The notes under the pieces were generated by a model that was not told the origin of the DNA, ran no database searches, and saw nothing but the letters and a program-made list of their open reading frames with translations. Of a stretch of DNA of 64,000 bases, positions 11,123-21,379 are shown piece by piece. Made by a program: the position numbers and the translations under genes. The stretch's first letter is position 1. Each line of letters opens with the position of its first letter. The stretch is from Cyphellophora europaea CBS 101466 (taxonomy: Eukaryota > Ascomycota > Eurotiomycetes > Chaetothyriales > Cyphellophoraceae): assembly GCF_000365145.1 (NCBI RefSeq), contig NW_008481804.1:271862-335861 (forward strand). The letters run 5' to 3'.

Positions 11123-12565
11123 TCAACCGATGGAAGTAAGCAACCCGTTTAAGGCCGACGCCGCCGCTGCCGTCTGAGCTCTAGGTCGGGACAAACTATT
11201 CGTGTTCTTGACTTTGGTGGTCGCGTTCGTCTTCTGGTCTAGCGGTGCCGGCGCCGTGGCCCTGTTGGATGCTGCTGGTGGGTCGCCTTTGGTTTTTGTG
11301 AATTGGTCTGAGAGCATTGCAAATGCGCCCGTTGGATTTGTGAATGACTTCGCGGTCGCCTTGGCCTTATCGGCTGATGATCGCGCCTTTGTGATCCTCG
11401 TGGCAGCCGCACCACGTCCCACACCCGCCGTGCCATTCTTCTTGTCTTTCCCAACTCCCAATTCCCTCCCATCCCCATCCAGCAGCGTCCACAGCACCTG
11501 CTTCCCATCCCATATGCACTCCTGCCTCCCTTCTTTCTCTGCCAGCCTCGCTCCTGGGCCCCACTCCCTGCCCGTCCGATTCCGGAATATCTGCGACCAA
11601 ACCGCATAGGCTGTGTCTTTCGAGTAGATCGGCAGCCTTTCCTTTGTCTCCGCATGGTCCGATGAGTCGACTGTGATGCTCACGATCTGGTAGCTAGGCT
11701 TGTCTTCATCCGAAACATACATCTGCATGGCGAAGACGGGCGGGTCAGAAACCGGTACGCGTCGGATGTGGCGATCGCGCAGACGGCAGGGGAGCGTGTA
11801 GGGCGCGATGGGGAGACGCGCGAATGGACCGGGCGGGAGGATGTATAGGGACATTGGGCAGGGATGGAGGCTCGCGGGGAGGCGGATGCTGGGTGGAGAC
11901 AACGGTGGACTTACATTGTATCGAGCGAGGGTCTTGTAAGTGTCCTGTCTGAGAAGCGCAAACGAATACGTAAAGCCAGAGTTGTCGATGTAGAGTGTGT
12001 AGCCGTAGTTGGACATTTTTGTATCGCTCGTCTGGAGAGCCTGCTCAAAGGAACGTCCTGGTGAGAGTAATCAGCAACGGAAAAGTGAAGCCGACGAGAA
12101 ATCAGTCTGGGGAGGTAGCTTACCTAACTTCTCAAGCTCGAGTATCCGGGCAATGAAGCTCTCTGAGCCTGAGGCGGCATTGGGCATCTTGGTACCGCCA
12201 CAAGCGCCTTCTTCCTTGTCCTTGTGCTTGAGCTTGCTTTGCTGTTGCTTGAATTTCCTTTGATCCCACTCCCATTCAGCAGTGGGTAGAGGACGGTTCT
12301 TGGACTTGTTCCCACCGAATCGAGTTAGCGACCTGACTATCCAGTCGAACTTGACGATCTTGATTCTCTTGATCGTTCGTGCCTCCCTAACGAGGGGTGT
12401 CCTGCGGTTCCAGGCATTCTTGGAACATAACAGGTGAGTAGTCTGCGATGTGAGCTGCGTCGTATACGTGCCGCCTGCATTCTCGATCCACGTCTTGACC
12501 TTGTCGTTGTCTGAAGGGTGATCATTGGTGCTACAGACGTGGACTCTAGCGAACGTTCGTGGCAT
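11123..12565 (-). CDS. BRCT-domain protein with a fungal-specific C-terminal half
   Basis: Two exons: 12565-12124 and 12057-11123, joined across a 66-bp GT-AG intron, giving 458 residues. An N-terminal BRCT domain occupies about residues 1-90 (F-A-R-V-H-V-C-S, G-G-T-Y-T-T, T-T-H-L-L-C, I-V-K-F-D-W-I). A basic linker follows. The second half contains a Y-T-L-Y-I-D-N-S-G-F-T-Y-S segment that weakly recalls the beta-strand-rich modules found after BRCT in other fungal proteins, possibly WGR-like. The C-terminus is low-complexity Ala/Thr/Lys. BRCT domains bind phosphopeptides or DNA ends in repair and checkpoint complexes, so a nuclear repair role is the default inference. An in-frame GTAAGT at about 11912 could be a second donor, but no suitable acceptor is visible. 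Confidence 0.8.
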
Positions 12566-13278
12566 CTTTCACGGTCTGCCAAAGACAGGGTAACGGAGAG
12601 CCGGCAGATCAATGAACCAAGAAATTGAGAGGAACACTGTAAGGATGTTAGAGAGTGAATTGGGGATAGAGTGTACAAATGATGTGTCGTGATTCAACCT
12701 TTGATCAGGATTGAGATTCGTCATTCACTGGGACGTGGAGCCTCCGTCTCTGCACCATCAGGTTGCCCTGAGGTTACGATGAGGTGATGCAACTAGGCAT
12801 TGGGATCAAAATGTTTGAGGGCATTGGGCGGGCAATGTTCCTTGGTAGATTGGAGCGCACATCTTCTCCGGGACTATTGATACCGCTCAAACCGAGATCT
12901 GAATGAAGATGATGCTAGAAGAAGCGAGGTCCCTCGCATGTTATGTAGCTCCGTCGAAAGTCAGTGGCCGGAGTGATATCAGCAACTCACTCATGTTCAG
13001 TACGGCGAGATTCACTGGCCGAGCAGCCCTTCTCTGACTTGATGGGTCAACTCATCTGCATCGGCGATGCGCTTCGCTTGCCTTTCTGAGCGGCTCGAAG
13101 ACGGACATAATATCCCGTGTCGAGACGCATCAGGCCCGAGTCGTCGTCATCAGGACCTTCATCGGAAGTCGACCACACAACCAGGTCAACGTGTGGCAGA
13201 CAATCATTCCCAACCGACGACACCGGATAATAGAAGGTGTAGGCATAGTTTGCTGGTCATGTTCATCAAATATTGTGA
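12566..13278. other. Intergenic region, nothing recognised
   Basis: About 710 bp separating the start of the BRCT gene from the end of trpC, both on the minus strand. It must contain the BRCT gene promoter. No supported gene or repeat. Confidence 0.5.
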
Positions 13279-15570
13279 TCAAGCTTGCGCTGCCTTGATG
13301 AAAGCCTGTATCCGTCCAATATCCTGCTTCCCATCCATCTCAACACCACTCGATACATCAACGGCTACAATATTGTGTCTATATTTCCCCAAGCTTGTAA
13401 GGACTTCAGTGATGTTCTCGGGCTGCAGTCCGCCAGCAAGGATGACTCTAAGGCTCGAATCCCTCTGGAAAAGGGCCTCGATCTCGCCCTTGTCAACCCG
13501 TTGCCCATGACCACCGGCACCGGCATCGAGAAGAGGCAATGCGTGATAGCCTCTTGTCGAGATTCCGATTTCAGTTGGCGAAAACTTGCGGAATACTGGA
13601 ACAGGAATCGAACGAGCATACTCTACCGGCTCTTCGCCATGCAACTGTATTACATCAAAGCCGAGCCGGCTGACGTCCTCGATGATTTGGCTGAGCGGAG
13701 CGTTCTGATAGACGCCAACCACCAGGGCTCGGGTCTGCTCAGATAGGATACGAGAGGAGTGGTCGTAGTATTCGGATGCACCGAGTCGAGGGTGTTCAAT
13801 TCGCTGTACCGACAATTTTGGTGTTTTTTTGACTGCTTCAATAATCTTCACTGTCGTTGCATCATCCACATAACGTGAGCGGCCAGGTACTCGAATGATG
13901 CCGATAAACGATGCACCGGCTGTCACTGCAGCTTCAGCCGCTTCTGGGGTCCTGGTGCCGCAGATCTTGACCATAGGCTTGGTGGGTGCAACAGCGATAG
14001 GTATATTTGTTGGATCACCCAGGAGGTTAGCAATGAATGCAGCTGTATCGGGTGCTTTCATCAGGGCTTCTCCGACAAGAACTCCTTTGACGCCATCCTG
14101 ACGGTAGGCCTGGACATCCTCCGCCCCAAAGATGCCGGAAAGAGCACACAGGAGAGTTTCTTTGGGCACTCTTTTGATCAGGTTTGAGGTTGTGGAGAGA
14201 TCGAGCTCGAAATTTGTGAGATTTCGATTGTTCACACCTATGACCTGGGAGCCAAGGGTGATCGCAGTTTCCATCTCCGCCTCATTCTGGACTTCAACGA
14301 GCGGCTCCATACCGAGACTTTGGGAGTATTTGTAAAGGTCTGTGAGGGTAGCTACATCCAGCATTTTGACAATGAGGAGCACGGTGTCGGCACCAGCGAG
14401 ACGAGCTTCCAGGATCTGATATCGGGTGAAAATGAATTCCTTTCGGAGAACGGCAGGACGATTGGGCATGGCTTCGAGGGCCTGCCGCACGGATCTTAAG
14501 TCTTCGATGCTTCCTTTGAACCATTCAGGCTCGGTCAAAACAGAGATACAGCTTGCGCCAGCGAGAGCATAATGAAGAGCCTGTGTGGGTGCGTGTACCG
14601 AGAGCGATATGTTCCCTTTCGATGGCGAAGCTCTTTTCACTTCTGCCAACAGGGCAAGTGGGTATTGGGACTGCCGAAGTCGTTGGGGGAACGAAATCTG
14701 GGGAGGGGCAAGGCCCAGATCATAAGAAGCTTGGAGATCCTGCATTCGAAGAGACGGGATCTGTTCTTGTGCGGCGACGGCGAGCCTGCGGTGAGCATAA
14801 ATCTTCTCGAGGATAGATTCTTTCTTGGGCGGTACATGACCGTTGGTTTGAGCAGGCTGCTCCTTGTTCTCCTCGGCAGCCCGCATCTGAGGATTCTGCT
14901 TCCAGAGACCACCCTTCATACCGAGAAAATTCTTGAACATTGTTCTGCCAGCTTCTGTGAGGATAGATTCGGGATGGAATTGGACACCCTCGATCACGAA
15001 TTCTTTATGGCGAACGCCCATTATGACGCCTTTGCCGCCGTCAATGCCCTTTGCTATCCACGAGGAGACTTCGAGATCAGGCGGAAGGGTAGGATGCGTG
15101 CCAGCAAGAGAATGGTATCGGGTAACTGGGATGTCTTGGGGCACGTCGGTATAGACGCCACCGCCATCGTGTCTTAGAGGACTTGTCTTTCCGTGGAGGA
15201 TCTCGCCGGTAACATCTACCTCGCCTCCGAACTCCGATATAATGCACTGCTGCCCCATGCATACTCCGAAAATCGGGATCTTCCCGGCAAAGTAACGGAT
15301 GGCAGGCTTACTCACGCCGGAGTCAGTGTTGGGATGGCCTGGCCCAGGGCTGATGACCAGCTGGGTGGGTTGCTTTGCAATGAGCTCTTCTAGAGTGACC
15401 TTGTCATTGCGATAGACCGTCACAGTGGCTCCCTCTAGTAGCAGGTACTGGTAGACGTTCCATGTGAACGAGTCGTAGTTGTCAATGAGGACAAGATTGT
15501 TGGCGGTAGGCAATCTCGTAGCCGGCACCGGCTGGTGAGGGGAGTGGTCGACGAGGTTCAGGCTAGGCAT
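13279..15570 (-). CDS. trpC: TrpC, trifunctional tryptophan biosynthesis protein
   Basis: Single exon, 763 residues from the ATG at 15570. The frame stays open further 5', but V-D-H-S-P-H-Q-P right after this Met is the usual fungal N-terminus. Three enzymes are fused in order. First is a class I glutamine amidotransferase (about residues 24-220; nucleophile Cys104 in F-G-V-C-M-G-Q, with His199 and Glu201 in Q-F-H-P-E-S), which supplies ammonia to anthranilate synthase. Second is indole-3-glycerol-phosphate synthase (about 250-520; catalytic-lysine motif A-E-V-K-R-A-S-P-S-K-G). Third is phosphoribosylanthranilate isomerase (about 550-763; V-K-I-C-G-T-R-T). Length and order match Aspergillus TrpC and Neurospora Trp-1. 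Cytosolic, essential for tryptophan prototrophy. Divergent from the nucleoporin gene. Confidence 0.97.
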   Translation of the reverse strand: MPSLNLVDHSPHQPVPATRLPTANNLVLIDNYDSFTWNVYQYLLLEGATVTVYRNDKVTLEELIAKQPTQLVISPGPGHPNTDSGVSKPAIRYFAGKIPIFGVCMGQQCIISEFGGEVDVTGEILHGKTSPLRHDGGGVYTDVPQDIPVTRYHSLAGTHPTLPPDLEVSSWIAKGIDGGKGVIMGVRHKEFVIEGVQFHPESILTEAGRTMFKNFLGMKGGLWKQNPQMRAAEENKEQPAQTNGHVPPKKESILEKIYAHRRLAVAAQEQIPSLRMQDLQASYDLGLAPPQISFPQRLRQSQYPLALLAEVKRASPSKGNISLSVHAPTQALHYALAGASCISVLTEPEWFKGSIEDLRSVRQALEAMPNRPAVLRKEFIFTRYQILEARLAGADTVLLIVKMLDVATLTDLYKYSQSLGMEPLVEVQNEAEMETAITLGSQVIGVNNRNLTNFELDLSTTSNLIKRVPKETLLCALSGIFGAEDVQAYRQDGVKGVLVGEALMKAPDTAAFIANLLGDPTNIPIAVAPTKPMVKICGTRTPEAAEAAVTAGASFIGIIRVPGRSRYVDDATTVKIIEAVKKTPKLSVQRIEHPRLGASEYYDHSSRILSEQTRALVVGVYQNAPLSQIIEDVSRLGFDVIQLHGEEPVEYARSIPVPVFRKFSPTEIGISTRGYHALPLLDAGAGGHGQRVDKGEIEALFQRDSSLRVILAGGLQPENITEVLTSLGKYRHNIVAVDVSSGVEMDGKQDIGRIQAFIKAAQA

Positions 15571-15952
15571 TGTTGTAAGGCGGAAGCAGAAACAGAGGAC
15601 GTGAATGATCAGATCATGGCAGGAGGCAGAAGTAAAGAGAGCCAGCAAGTGAGTCTCACCGCATCTCCGCCCGAGCTGACTGTTGACAATAATGAGTCGA
15701 ACTGCTCTGCCTTGTCAGCGGCTTCAACTTCCCCGCGACCGCCTCCGACAAAATAAAAGGCTTGGCGCTGCAGGAACCGGAACGCGCTTGCCGCAACATT
15801 GACAATCCATCACCACGCGTGTCGGAGAACTTCACTGGCACAAACGTTGTCGCTTTCACCTGCAAGTCGCGCGTGGCAACTGGACCAACACTCATCGATG
15901 ATCAGATAGCGCACAAGAAGCATCGCAGGCGCGATCCAGCCCGCTGTTCGCC
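15571..15952. promoter_or_regulatory. Shared upstream region of trpC and the nucleoporin gene
   Basis: 382 bp between divergent start codons. A cross-pathway (CPC1/GCN4-type) control element would be expected for trpC, but I could not identify a clean one by eye. Confidence 0.45.
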
Positions 15953-18900
15953 ATGGCACAGTCAACATCCGCCGCAAGCAGATTGCCCGACCTCCACAAG
16001 TGTCTGACTGGCGATGAGGTCGTTCTCGCTTGGGAGGACGTGCTCAACGCCACCCTCTCGCACCACGAACCACCGTCTACCCTCCACCGACAGTTCTATG
16101 CCGCCAACAGCGCCATCTTGTCCCAGATTCCTCCTACTTTTGGCAGTCCGAATGGCAATTCCCGGTCTCGAATTGATAAGGTCACATCTGATGTCGCCGC
16201 GCTTTCAGAAAGCCAGCGGAAAGAGGCAGAACAAATCAAGAGTGATGCTCTCTGGCTGAGTGATCTTGTCAAGCTTGAAGAGGTGGAAGCGCTGAGGACA
16301 ACTCTCGTGGAATGGCAGAACAGACCGGAACTCCGCCTGAATGCGGGCTTTGCAGATGCTGAGCTTGCCAGCTTGAGAGATGCTCTTGGATCTGAATATG
16401 CGCAAACACTGGAATTGGTCCCTGCAGGACCATACAGTCGATCCGATGCAGACTTCGACTCCGCAGATGCCCGTAAAGTTCGCATCCTCCACACGTTCTA
16501 CCGTTCTCAAGTCGCGATGCTGGCTCTGGCGAGGGAGGAGCTACAATCAACTATAACAATGTCCGAATCACATGGTCCTCAAGCGCAATGGCAATCACTC
16601 TTCGCCCACGCACCCGACTGCACTCTGCAGGATGCGGTGGTCACAACAACGAGCGCCATCAGCGGCATCTTACAAGAGCTTGGGGACTCGCGCGAATGGA
16701 AAGGCATTGATCCTCGCTACGCAGAGCAGCTGGAAATCTCCTTCGTCACGAGCAAGCTGCAATCGACTGCACTGCTGCTTGAAATTCTACTCCTGCGAAC
16801 GCATACTTCCAAAGAGACGGTCACTGGTGAGGTTCTACAAGAATGGTTGACCTTCGCAGCTGGCTACGACCACTTCGCCCAATTACAGTCAGATGTTCCC
16901 GTACATCAAGCGGCCATTGAGCGGATACAGTTCAATGCTTGCTACATTGGCTTGGCTTTGATCAACCCTGCTTTCTCTATGGAGTTCCTTGACAGCCCTG
17001 CAATAATGGAGGCTCAACCCGGTCAGACAGGCACACACTTTTTTCTGGACGCAGACAAGATCGAAATCTTGTTTGAGCCTGTTATGGTAGCCGCTGAGGC
17101 CGCTACTGCCTGCGCTTCTCCCGCAGTTCTTGCCTGGGGACTGATCTTTTATAAGATGAAAGTCATGGCTGCCGCTGCCAAGCATGAGCGAGAGTCACGC
17201 CAGGTACAGAAGGCTATAGACAGGGCTCACGCTACAGAAGCTCAAAGTCGGCGTTGGTCGAGCAGTAGTTTTGGCTCCACAACGGAGTCCATTCTCGAGC
17301 AGGTCATCGGCCATATTCGACCATTGAGTGGTGGAGAAGATCCCCTCGAGTACATGCTAGAAAGTGCCGTCAGGGGAGGCAACGTGTTTGAGGTTGCGTC
17401 CACAATGGCCGCATCTGCACGCAACAGCTCTTCATTGCTGGGCTCGTTTCAGCTAAATATCCTCCAGAGTCTTCTCGCAGCCGCGCGTCCTGCGCTAGGC
17501 TATACCCCAGACCTTTTCAATGCCCAGTTGGCCATTTTGTCCTCAGCTGGAGACTCGGCGATCGAGCAAGGGCCTTTCAAACTGCTCGTCAATTTCATTG
17601 GCGATGAATTCCTCCGAGACAACTTCCTCGATGTTGCAGCCTCTCGTTTCCCATACGAGACGTTACCGTTTCTGCGAATCACGATACTTCTCGCGAAAGC
17701 TCGCAACCATTCGCTTTTCCGGGATGATGGCGTTCACTACATCACACACCGACTCCAAACCATGGAGTCTTTCACTCAAGCAGCGATCGGTGGTTTCGAA
17801 TCCTACCATACTACACAGGAAGATGAAAACGCCAATCTAGTGGCGCTAGATCACTCGGTGGGCATGCTTGACCATCGATCTACTAGACGTCTGACTAGTG
17901 GAACTCGGCAAGAGGCGGCCGAGATCGTTCCCGGAGGTGCCGTTGGAGAAGTCATATCAGAGTCTATGCCTCCAGTAATTCGTTGGCATCACACTTACTC
18001 TGGTATCGCTCTCCTGGGGAAGTGGCTTGAACTTCACGTAAAGGGCGAGCTCGCTAATATCGTGTCTCCTTTCGAGACGGCCAATGACGTGGCAGCCGCC
18101 GCCGTTGGTCTTTTGTCTGTACTGTTGCGGACTACATATGACCACGCCAACGAACATCGAACTCAGGATGATGCTCGCCAACTATGTCAAGACTTGCTTG
18201 AAGAAGCCTCGGTATTCCACGAGACTGGACGCGACATTGTTGACTGCGTCTTTGACCTAGTTGAACAACAGCTTGTGTCAACTCGACGTTTCTCACCGGC
18301 ATCTGGCTGTGACCTGCTCAGTGCTTGTGTCGATTTCATCACCATACTCTGCAGAGTTCGACCATTCCAACTCTGGCCTCTACTAGTCAAAAGCAGTGTT
18401 GTTGCAGCGTACGGCGCAAAGCGATCGGTGTTTGCTGTTATCGCTAGTGTTGAGGTTCCAATCCAAAGCTTTCTCCTTCTTGAAAGCTGCTCCATGCTGC
18501 TACAAGCTACTGTTGACCTTGTGCTCACGGTCTCGATGTACAGTGATGTCGCAAGAGGACTGAAATCACGTGCAGCTACTACACAGCGTCCACTAGCCAC
18601 TGCTGTACTTGGTCTTACGCAGAGCATGTACGCCGCCTTCGACGCGAGCGCAGGGTGGACATTCGTTCGACCGAAGCAAAAGCAGACCATTCTTGATAAT
18701 ATATGTGCGGCATTTTCCAGTTTGCTGTACTATTCCTTCGGAACAGGCAACTCATGCAGCACCGACTCAAGTATTACGGTCTGCTTTCGACCTGCAGCGA
18801 ACTTTCTGCTTGAAGCCTTGAGCGGCACGGGGGTCCAATCTCTTGGGTCCGGCCCCGTTGCTCTCCACCTAGTGTCTGCTGCGATGGCTCACGCCCCGGA

Positions 18901-21379
18901 TGTGTTTACTTCAAGTGATCACTCTTATCTGCGCTCATTGTTATCTCTTGCCAGAATTCATCTGGGCTGCTCCCGGCTCTCTGGCCACGCTCTCAAACAA
19001 GTCAACGCAACACTGGTCAACTTATTTCCGGTGCTAATCCGGCTACCTGTACTCTACGCGCCTCTTCTTCGGCCCTGTCTTGCATTGGAGTGCGATATCT
19101 TCGACGCCTTCGATGCCGGATCGACCCCTCACCTACTCGGCCATCTAGGGTCATTATCATGCCTGAGCTTCTTGGACAGCTTACGATATCTAAATGCACG
19201 GGCACACGACGAGGTTCACATCTCTTGGCGTCTGATCGCACGACTCATAACTTTGGACCAGCAATGGACTGCAGTTGTTCTCATTACAGGCTCCCCTCCT
19301 GGCCGGGAACGCAAAGAGAGCGAGACTCCGAAACTGAGGACTAGAGGAAAGCCGCTGTTGGAGCAAGCACTTGACAAGCTGGTCAGGATCGACTCGATTG
19401 ACCCGACCGTCGCTGTGGCTCTACTGATGCTCCTTAGTGACGCACAACAGAGTTGGCCTTCTGTTGCTGACGCTATCGCTGCACGGACTGATCTGTTCCC
19501 TGCCCTCATATCGCATGCTACTTCCCGAACGAGTTACGACCACAGTGACCTCAGCCAGGCTCTCCACAATCAGGTGGCTGCTGGCGTGGTCGATCTCAGC
19601 ATCATCTCACTTCATGCGATGATGGCCTTCCGTGATGAGAAAAGATTCGCCGTTTTCATACCTTTCTTGGAGTGGTTGACCAAGAATGCATGCGAGGTCA
19701 ACGGGTACAATTCCTCATTGCATGCAAATTTGAAGAAGAACTTCGCCATGAAATACGATGATCTGGACGTCAGTGTAGTCAAACGCACGGGTATTTTGAG
19801 GATACCGTATGGCGAGTCCTATTTCTATGACCTCGATTTCGCGGACAAGATTCTGTATACTGATCGACACTGGAACAACGGACCGCAGAGCTTCCATGCA
19901 GAACTTTGCCGCGCCAACATTAACCTTTCTGTCGTCGATTCGGAGCTGATCCTGCTCCGCAGTTTCACGTACCTGTGCAGCGAGCACGGATCATTTTTCG
20001 CAAAGCACAAGGACGTGCAGATTATTATGTCACACATGGTTTCGATCTGCCTGAGGGCTAATTGCAAGCCAAGTCCACCGGAGAGCCTGTTTGATTCGCT
20101 GTTTCAGTCACGAGCTGAAATTGCAGCTATGGTTCTTGGGCCACTTGTGACCGTTGGCGCTCGTGGTTCAGATTATACCACCCTACTTCGTTTGGCGTAC
20201 GATACTGCGAGGTACAGTAATGGCTCTTACGAACTGGCGATCATGAACAACGATTTACAATACTGGCGATCTATGCTCACCGTTGTTCGTCTGTCGATGC
20301 AATTCCACGTAACGAAATCGAGAAAGACGGTCAATTTAGGGGACAAAGTGTCCCTCGACGCGATTGATCCGTCGAACACTCTATTCTGCGAGATTGGTGC
20401 ACACATCGTTGGCGAAGGACTTCGATCTCTAGTTGCTGCTCTGCAAGACCAACGACAACGGTCCAAAGACAGAATAAATGATGGTAGTGTCGTGGATGCA
20501 TCAGACGTTCTTTTACTCTTGAACGTGCTACAGACGATGCTTCGACTTCCAAGCCTGCCTCAGTTCGCGAATCAGCTAGCGGATGCTTTGATCAGCACCA
20601 GTACGCCACAGACTTGCCTCCTGCTGTTCTCATGGTCTCATCTGCTCGATGAAACCCCGGTTTATGCGGTTCTGGCCAGCCGATTTCTTGCAGCCATCTC
20701 CAAATTGGGCCCTGTCGCAGAAGAACTTGCCGTTGAAGGTGTCCTGAACCGAATCTTGATCTCGAAAATGACCCAGCGAATCCAGCAGATGCCACAAGGC
20801 GTCGGTCATCTAGATCGCAGACCGAATGCTGGTACACTGTACAACATCTGGAGCGATGGGTTCCTGCGAATCTGTCTCAATCTTCTTGATGCAATCGGAG
20901 GAGGTGTGGCGGCCGAGGTCGCCAACTTCATTAATGCTTTCCCAGAACAAGTCTCTCGCGCCAGTCTTTCGTTTTCGACGAACCCGAATCGCGCTGAGGG
21001 TACTGAAGGCCTTACACTTGGCGCAGCATGTGAGCTCGCAAACTTAGCTTTATTGTCGTTCGTCCTAGAGCGATTTCGCATTGCTGGGGCGTCGTCTGCT
21101 GTTGATCCAACACAGATCGCCCCACTGGCTGGCTTCGACGAGCACAAGAAGGGAATCGCCGCGGACATTCGCGACGTGATCGAGCAGGATCTTCGCTTCA
21201 GGCTGAAACGGGAGGTTCCGACCAACGAAACGCAGGCGGCCTGGGCGAAGAAGTCTAGCAGGCCAGAGGAGAAGGGTGGCCGGAATGACCAGCCACGTTC
21301 AAGTGTGCTTGACCAGAAGATGATCAAGGAATTGAAGGATGCGAGGAGATGTTTGCTGCCGGAGGGAGAGGAGCAGTGA
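15953..21379 (+). CDS. Large inner-ring nucleoporin, most likely NUP188
   Basis: One uninterrupted frame of 1808 residues, in the size class of the alpha-solenoid nucleoporins NUP188 and NUP192/NUP205. The N-terminal region L-P-D-L-H-K-C-L-T-G-D-E-V-V-L-A-W plus the later K-S-D-A-L-W-L-S motif resembles fungal NUP188 rather than NUP192. The chain is helix-rich throughout, without FG repeats, membrane segments or catalytic motifs, which is typical of a scaffold subunit. Such proteins bind NIC96 and build the inner ring of the nuclear pore. The last 60 residues are charged. The assignment to NUP188 over its paralogue is from recalled family features only. Confidence 0.75.
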   Translation: MAQSTSAASRLPDLHKCLTGDEVVLAWEDVLNATLSHHEPPSTLHRQFYAANSAILSQIPPTFGSPNGNSRSRIDKVTSDVAALSESQRKEAEQIKSDALWLSDLVKLEEVEALRTTLVEWQNRPELRLNAGFADAELASLRDALGSEYAQTLELVPAGPYSRSDADFDSADARKVRILHTFYRSQVAMLALAREELQSTITMSESHGPQAQWQSLFAHAPDCTLQDAVVTTTSAISGILQELGDSREWKGIDPRYAEQLEISFVTSKLQSTALLLEILLLRTHTSKETVTGEVLQEWLTFAAGYDHFAQLQSDVPVHQAAIERIQFNACYIGLALINPAFSMEFLDSPAIMEAQPGQTGTHFFLDADKIEILFEPVMVAAEAATACASPAVLAWGLIFYKMKVMAAAAKHERESRQVQKAIDRAHATEAQSRRWSSSSFGSTTESILEQVIGHIRPLSGGEDPLEYMLESAVRGGNVFEVASTMAASARNSSSLLGSFQLNILQSLLAAARPALGYTPDLFNAQLAILSSAGDSAIEQGPFKLLVNFIGDEFLRDNFLDVAASRFPYETLPFLRITILLAKARNHSLFRDDGVHYITHRLQTMESFTQAAIGGFESYHTTQEDENANLVALDHSVGMLDHRSTRRLTSGTRQEAAEIVPGGAVGEVISESMPPVIRWHHTYSGIALLGKWLELHVKGELANIVSPFETANDVAAAAVGLLSVLLRTTYDHANEHRTQDDARQLCQDLLEEASVFHETGRDIVDCVFDLVEQQLVSTRRFSPASGCDLLSACVDFITILCRVRPFQLWPLLVKSSVVAAYGAKRSVFAVIASVEVPIQSFLLLESCSMLLQATVDLVLTVSMYSDVARGLKSRAATTQRPLATAVLGLTQSMYAAFDASAGWTFVRPKQKQTILDNICAAFSSLLYYSFGTGNSCSTDSSITVCFRPAANFLLEALSGTGVQSLGSGPVALHLVSAAMAHAPDVFTSSDHSYLRSLLSLARIHLGCSRLSGHALKQVNATLVNLFPVLIRLPVLYAPLLRPCLALECDIFDAFDAGSTPHLLGHLGSLSCLSFLDSLRYLNARAHDEVHISWRLIARLITLDQQWTAVVLITGSPPGRERKESETPKLRTRGKPLLEQALDKLVRIDSIDPTVAVALLMLLSDAQQSWPSVADAIAARTDLFPALISHATSRTSYDHSDLSQALHNQVAAGVVDLSIISLHAMMAFRDEKRFAVFIPFLEWLTKNACEVNGYNSSLHANLKKNFAMKYDDLDVSVVKRTGILRIPYGESYFYDLDFADKILYTDRHWNNGPQSFHAELCRANINLSVVDSELILLRSFTYLCSEHGSFFAKHKDVQIIMSHMVSICLRANCKPSPPESLFDSLFQSRAEIAAMVLGPLVTVGARGSDYTTLLRLAYDTARYSNGSYELAIMNNDLQYWRSMLTVVRLSMQFHVTKSRKTVNLGDKVSLDAIDPSNTLFCEIGAHIVGEGLRSLVAALQDQRQRSKDRINDGSVVDASDVLLLLNVLQTMLRLPSLPQFANQLADALISTSTPQTCLLLFSWSHLLDETPVYAVLASRFLAAISKLGPVAEELAVEGVLNRILISKMTQRIQQMPQGVGHLDRRPNAGTLYNIWSDGFLRICLNLLDAIGGGVAAEVANFINAFPEQVSRASLSFSTNPNRAEGTEGLTLGAACELANLALLSFVLERFRIAGASSAVDPTQIAPLAGFDEHKKGIAADIRDVIEQDLRFRLKREVPTNETQAAWAKKSSRPEEKGGRNDQPRSSVLDQKMIKELKDARRCLLPEGEEQ

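Noticed and set aside
11888..11913. 26-bp intron in the BRCT gene
   Set aside because: Too short for this genome, where introns are at least 44 bp, and removing it would shift the frame.
14572..15177. 201-residue plus-strand frame over trpC
   Set aside because: Antisense to the amidotransferase/InGPS domains of trpC.
15953..21379. NUP192/NUP205 as identity of the large nucleoporin
   Set aside because: Considered because of size, but the N-terminal C-L-T-G-x-x-V-V-L-A-W and D-A-L-W-L-S motifs fit NUP188 better. Not fully excluded.
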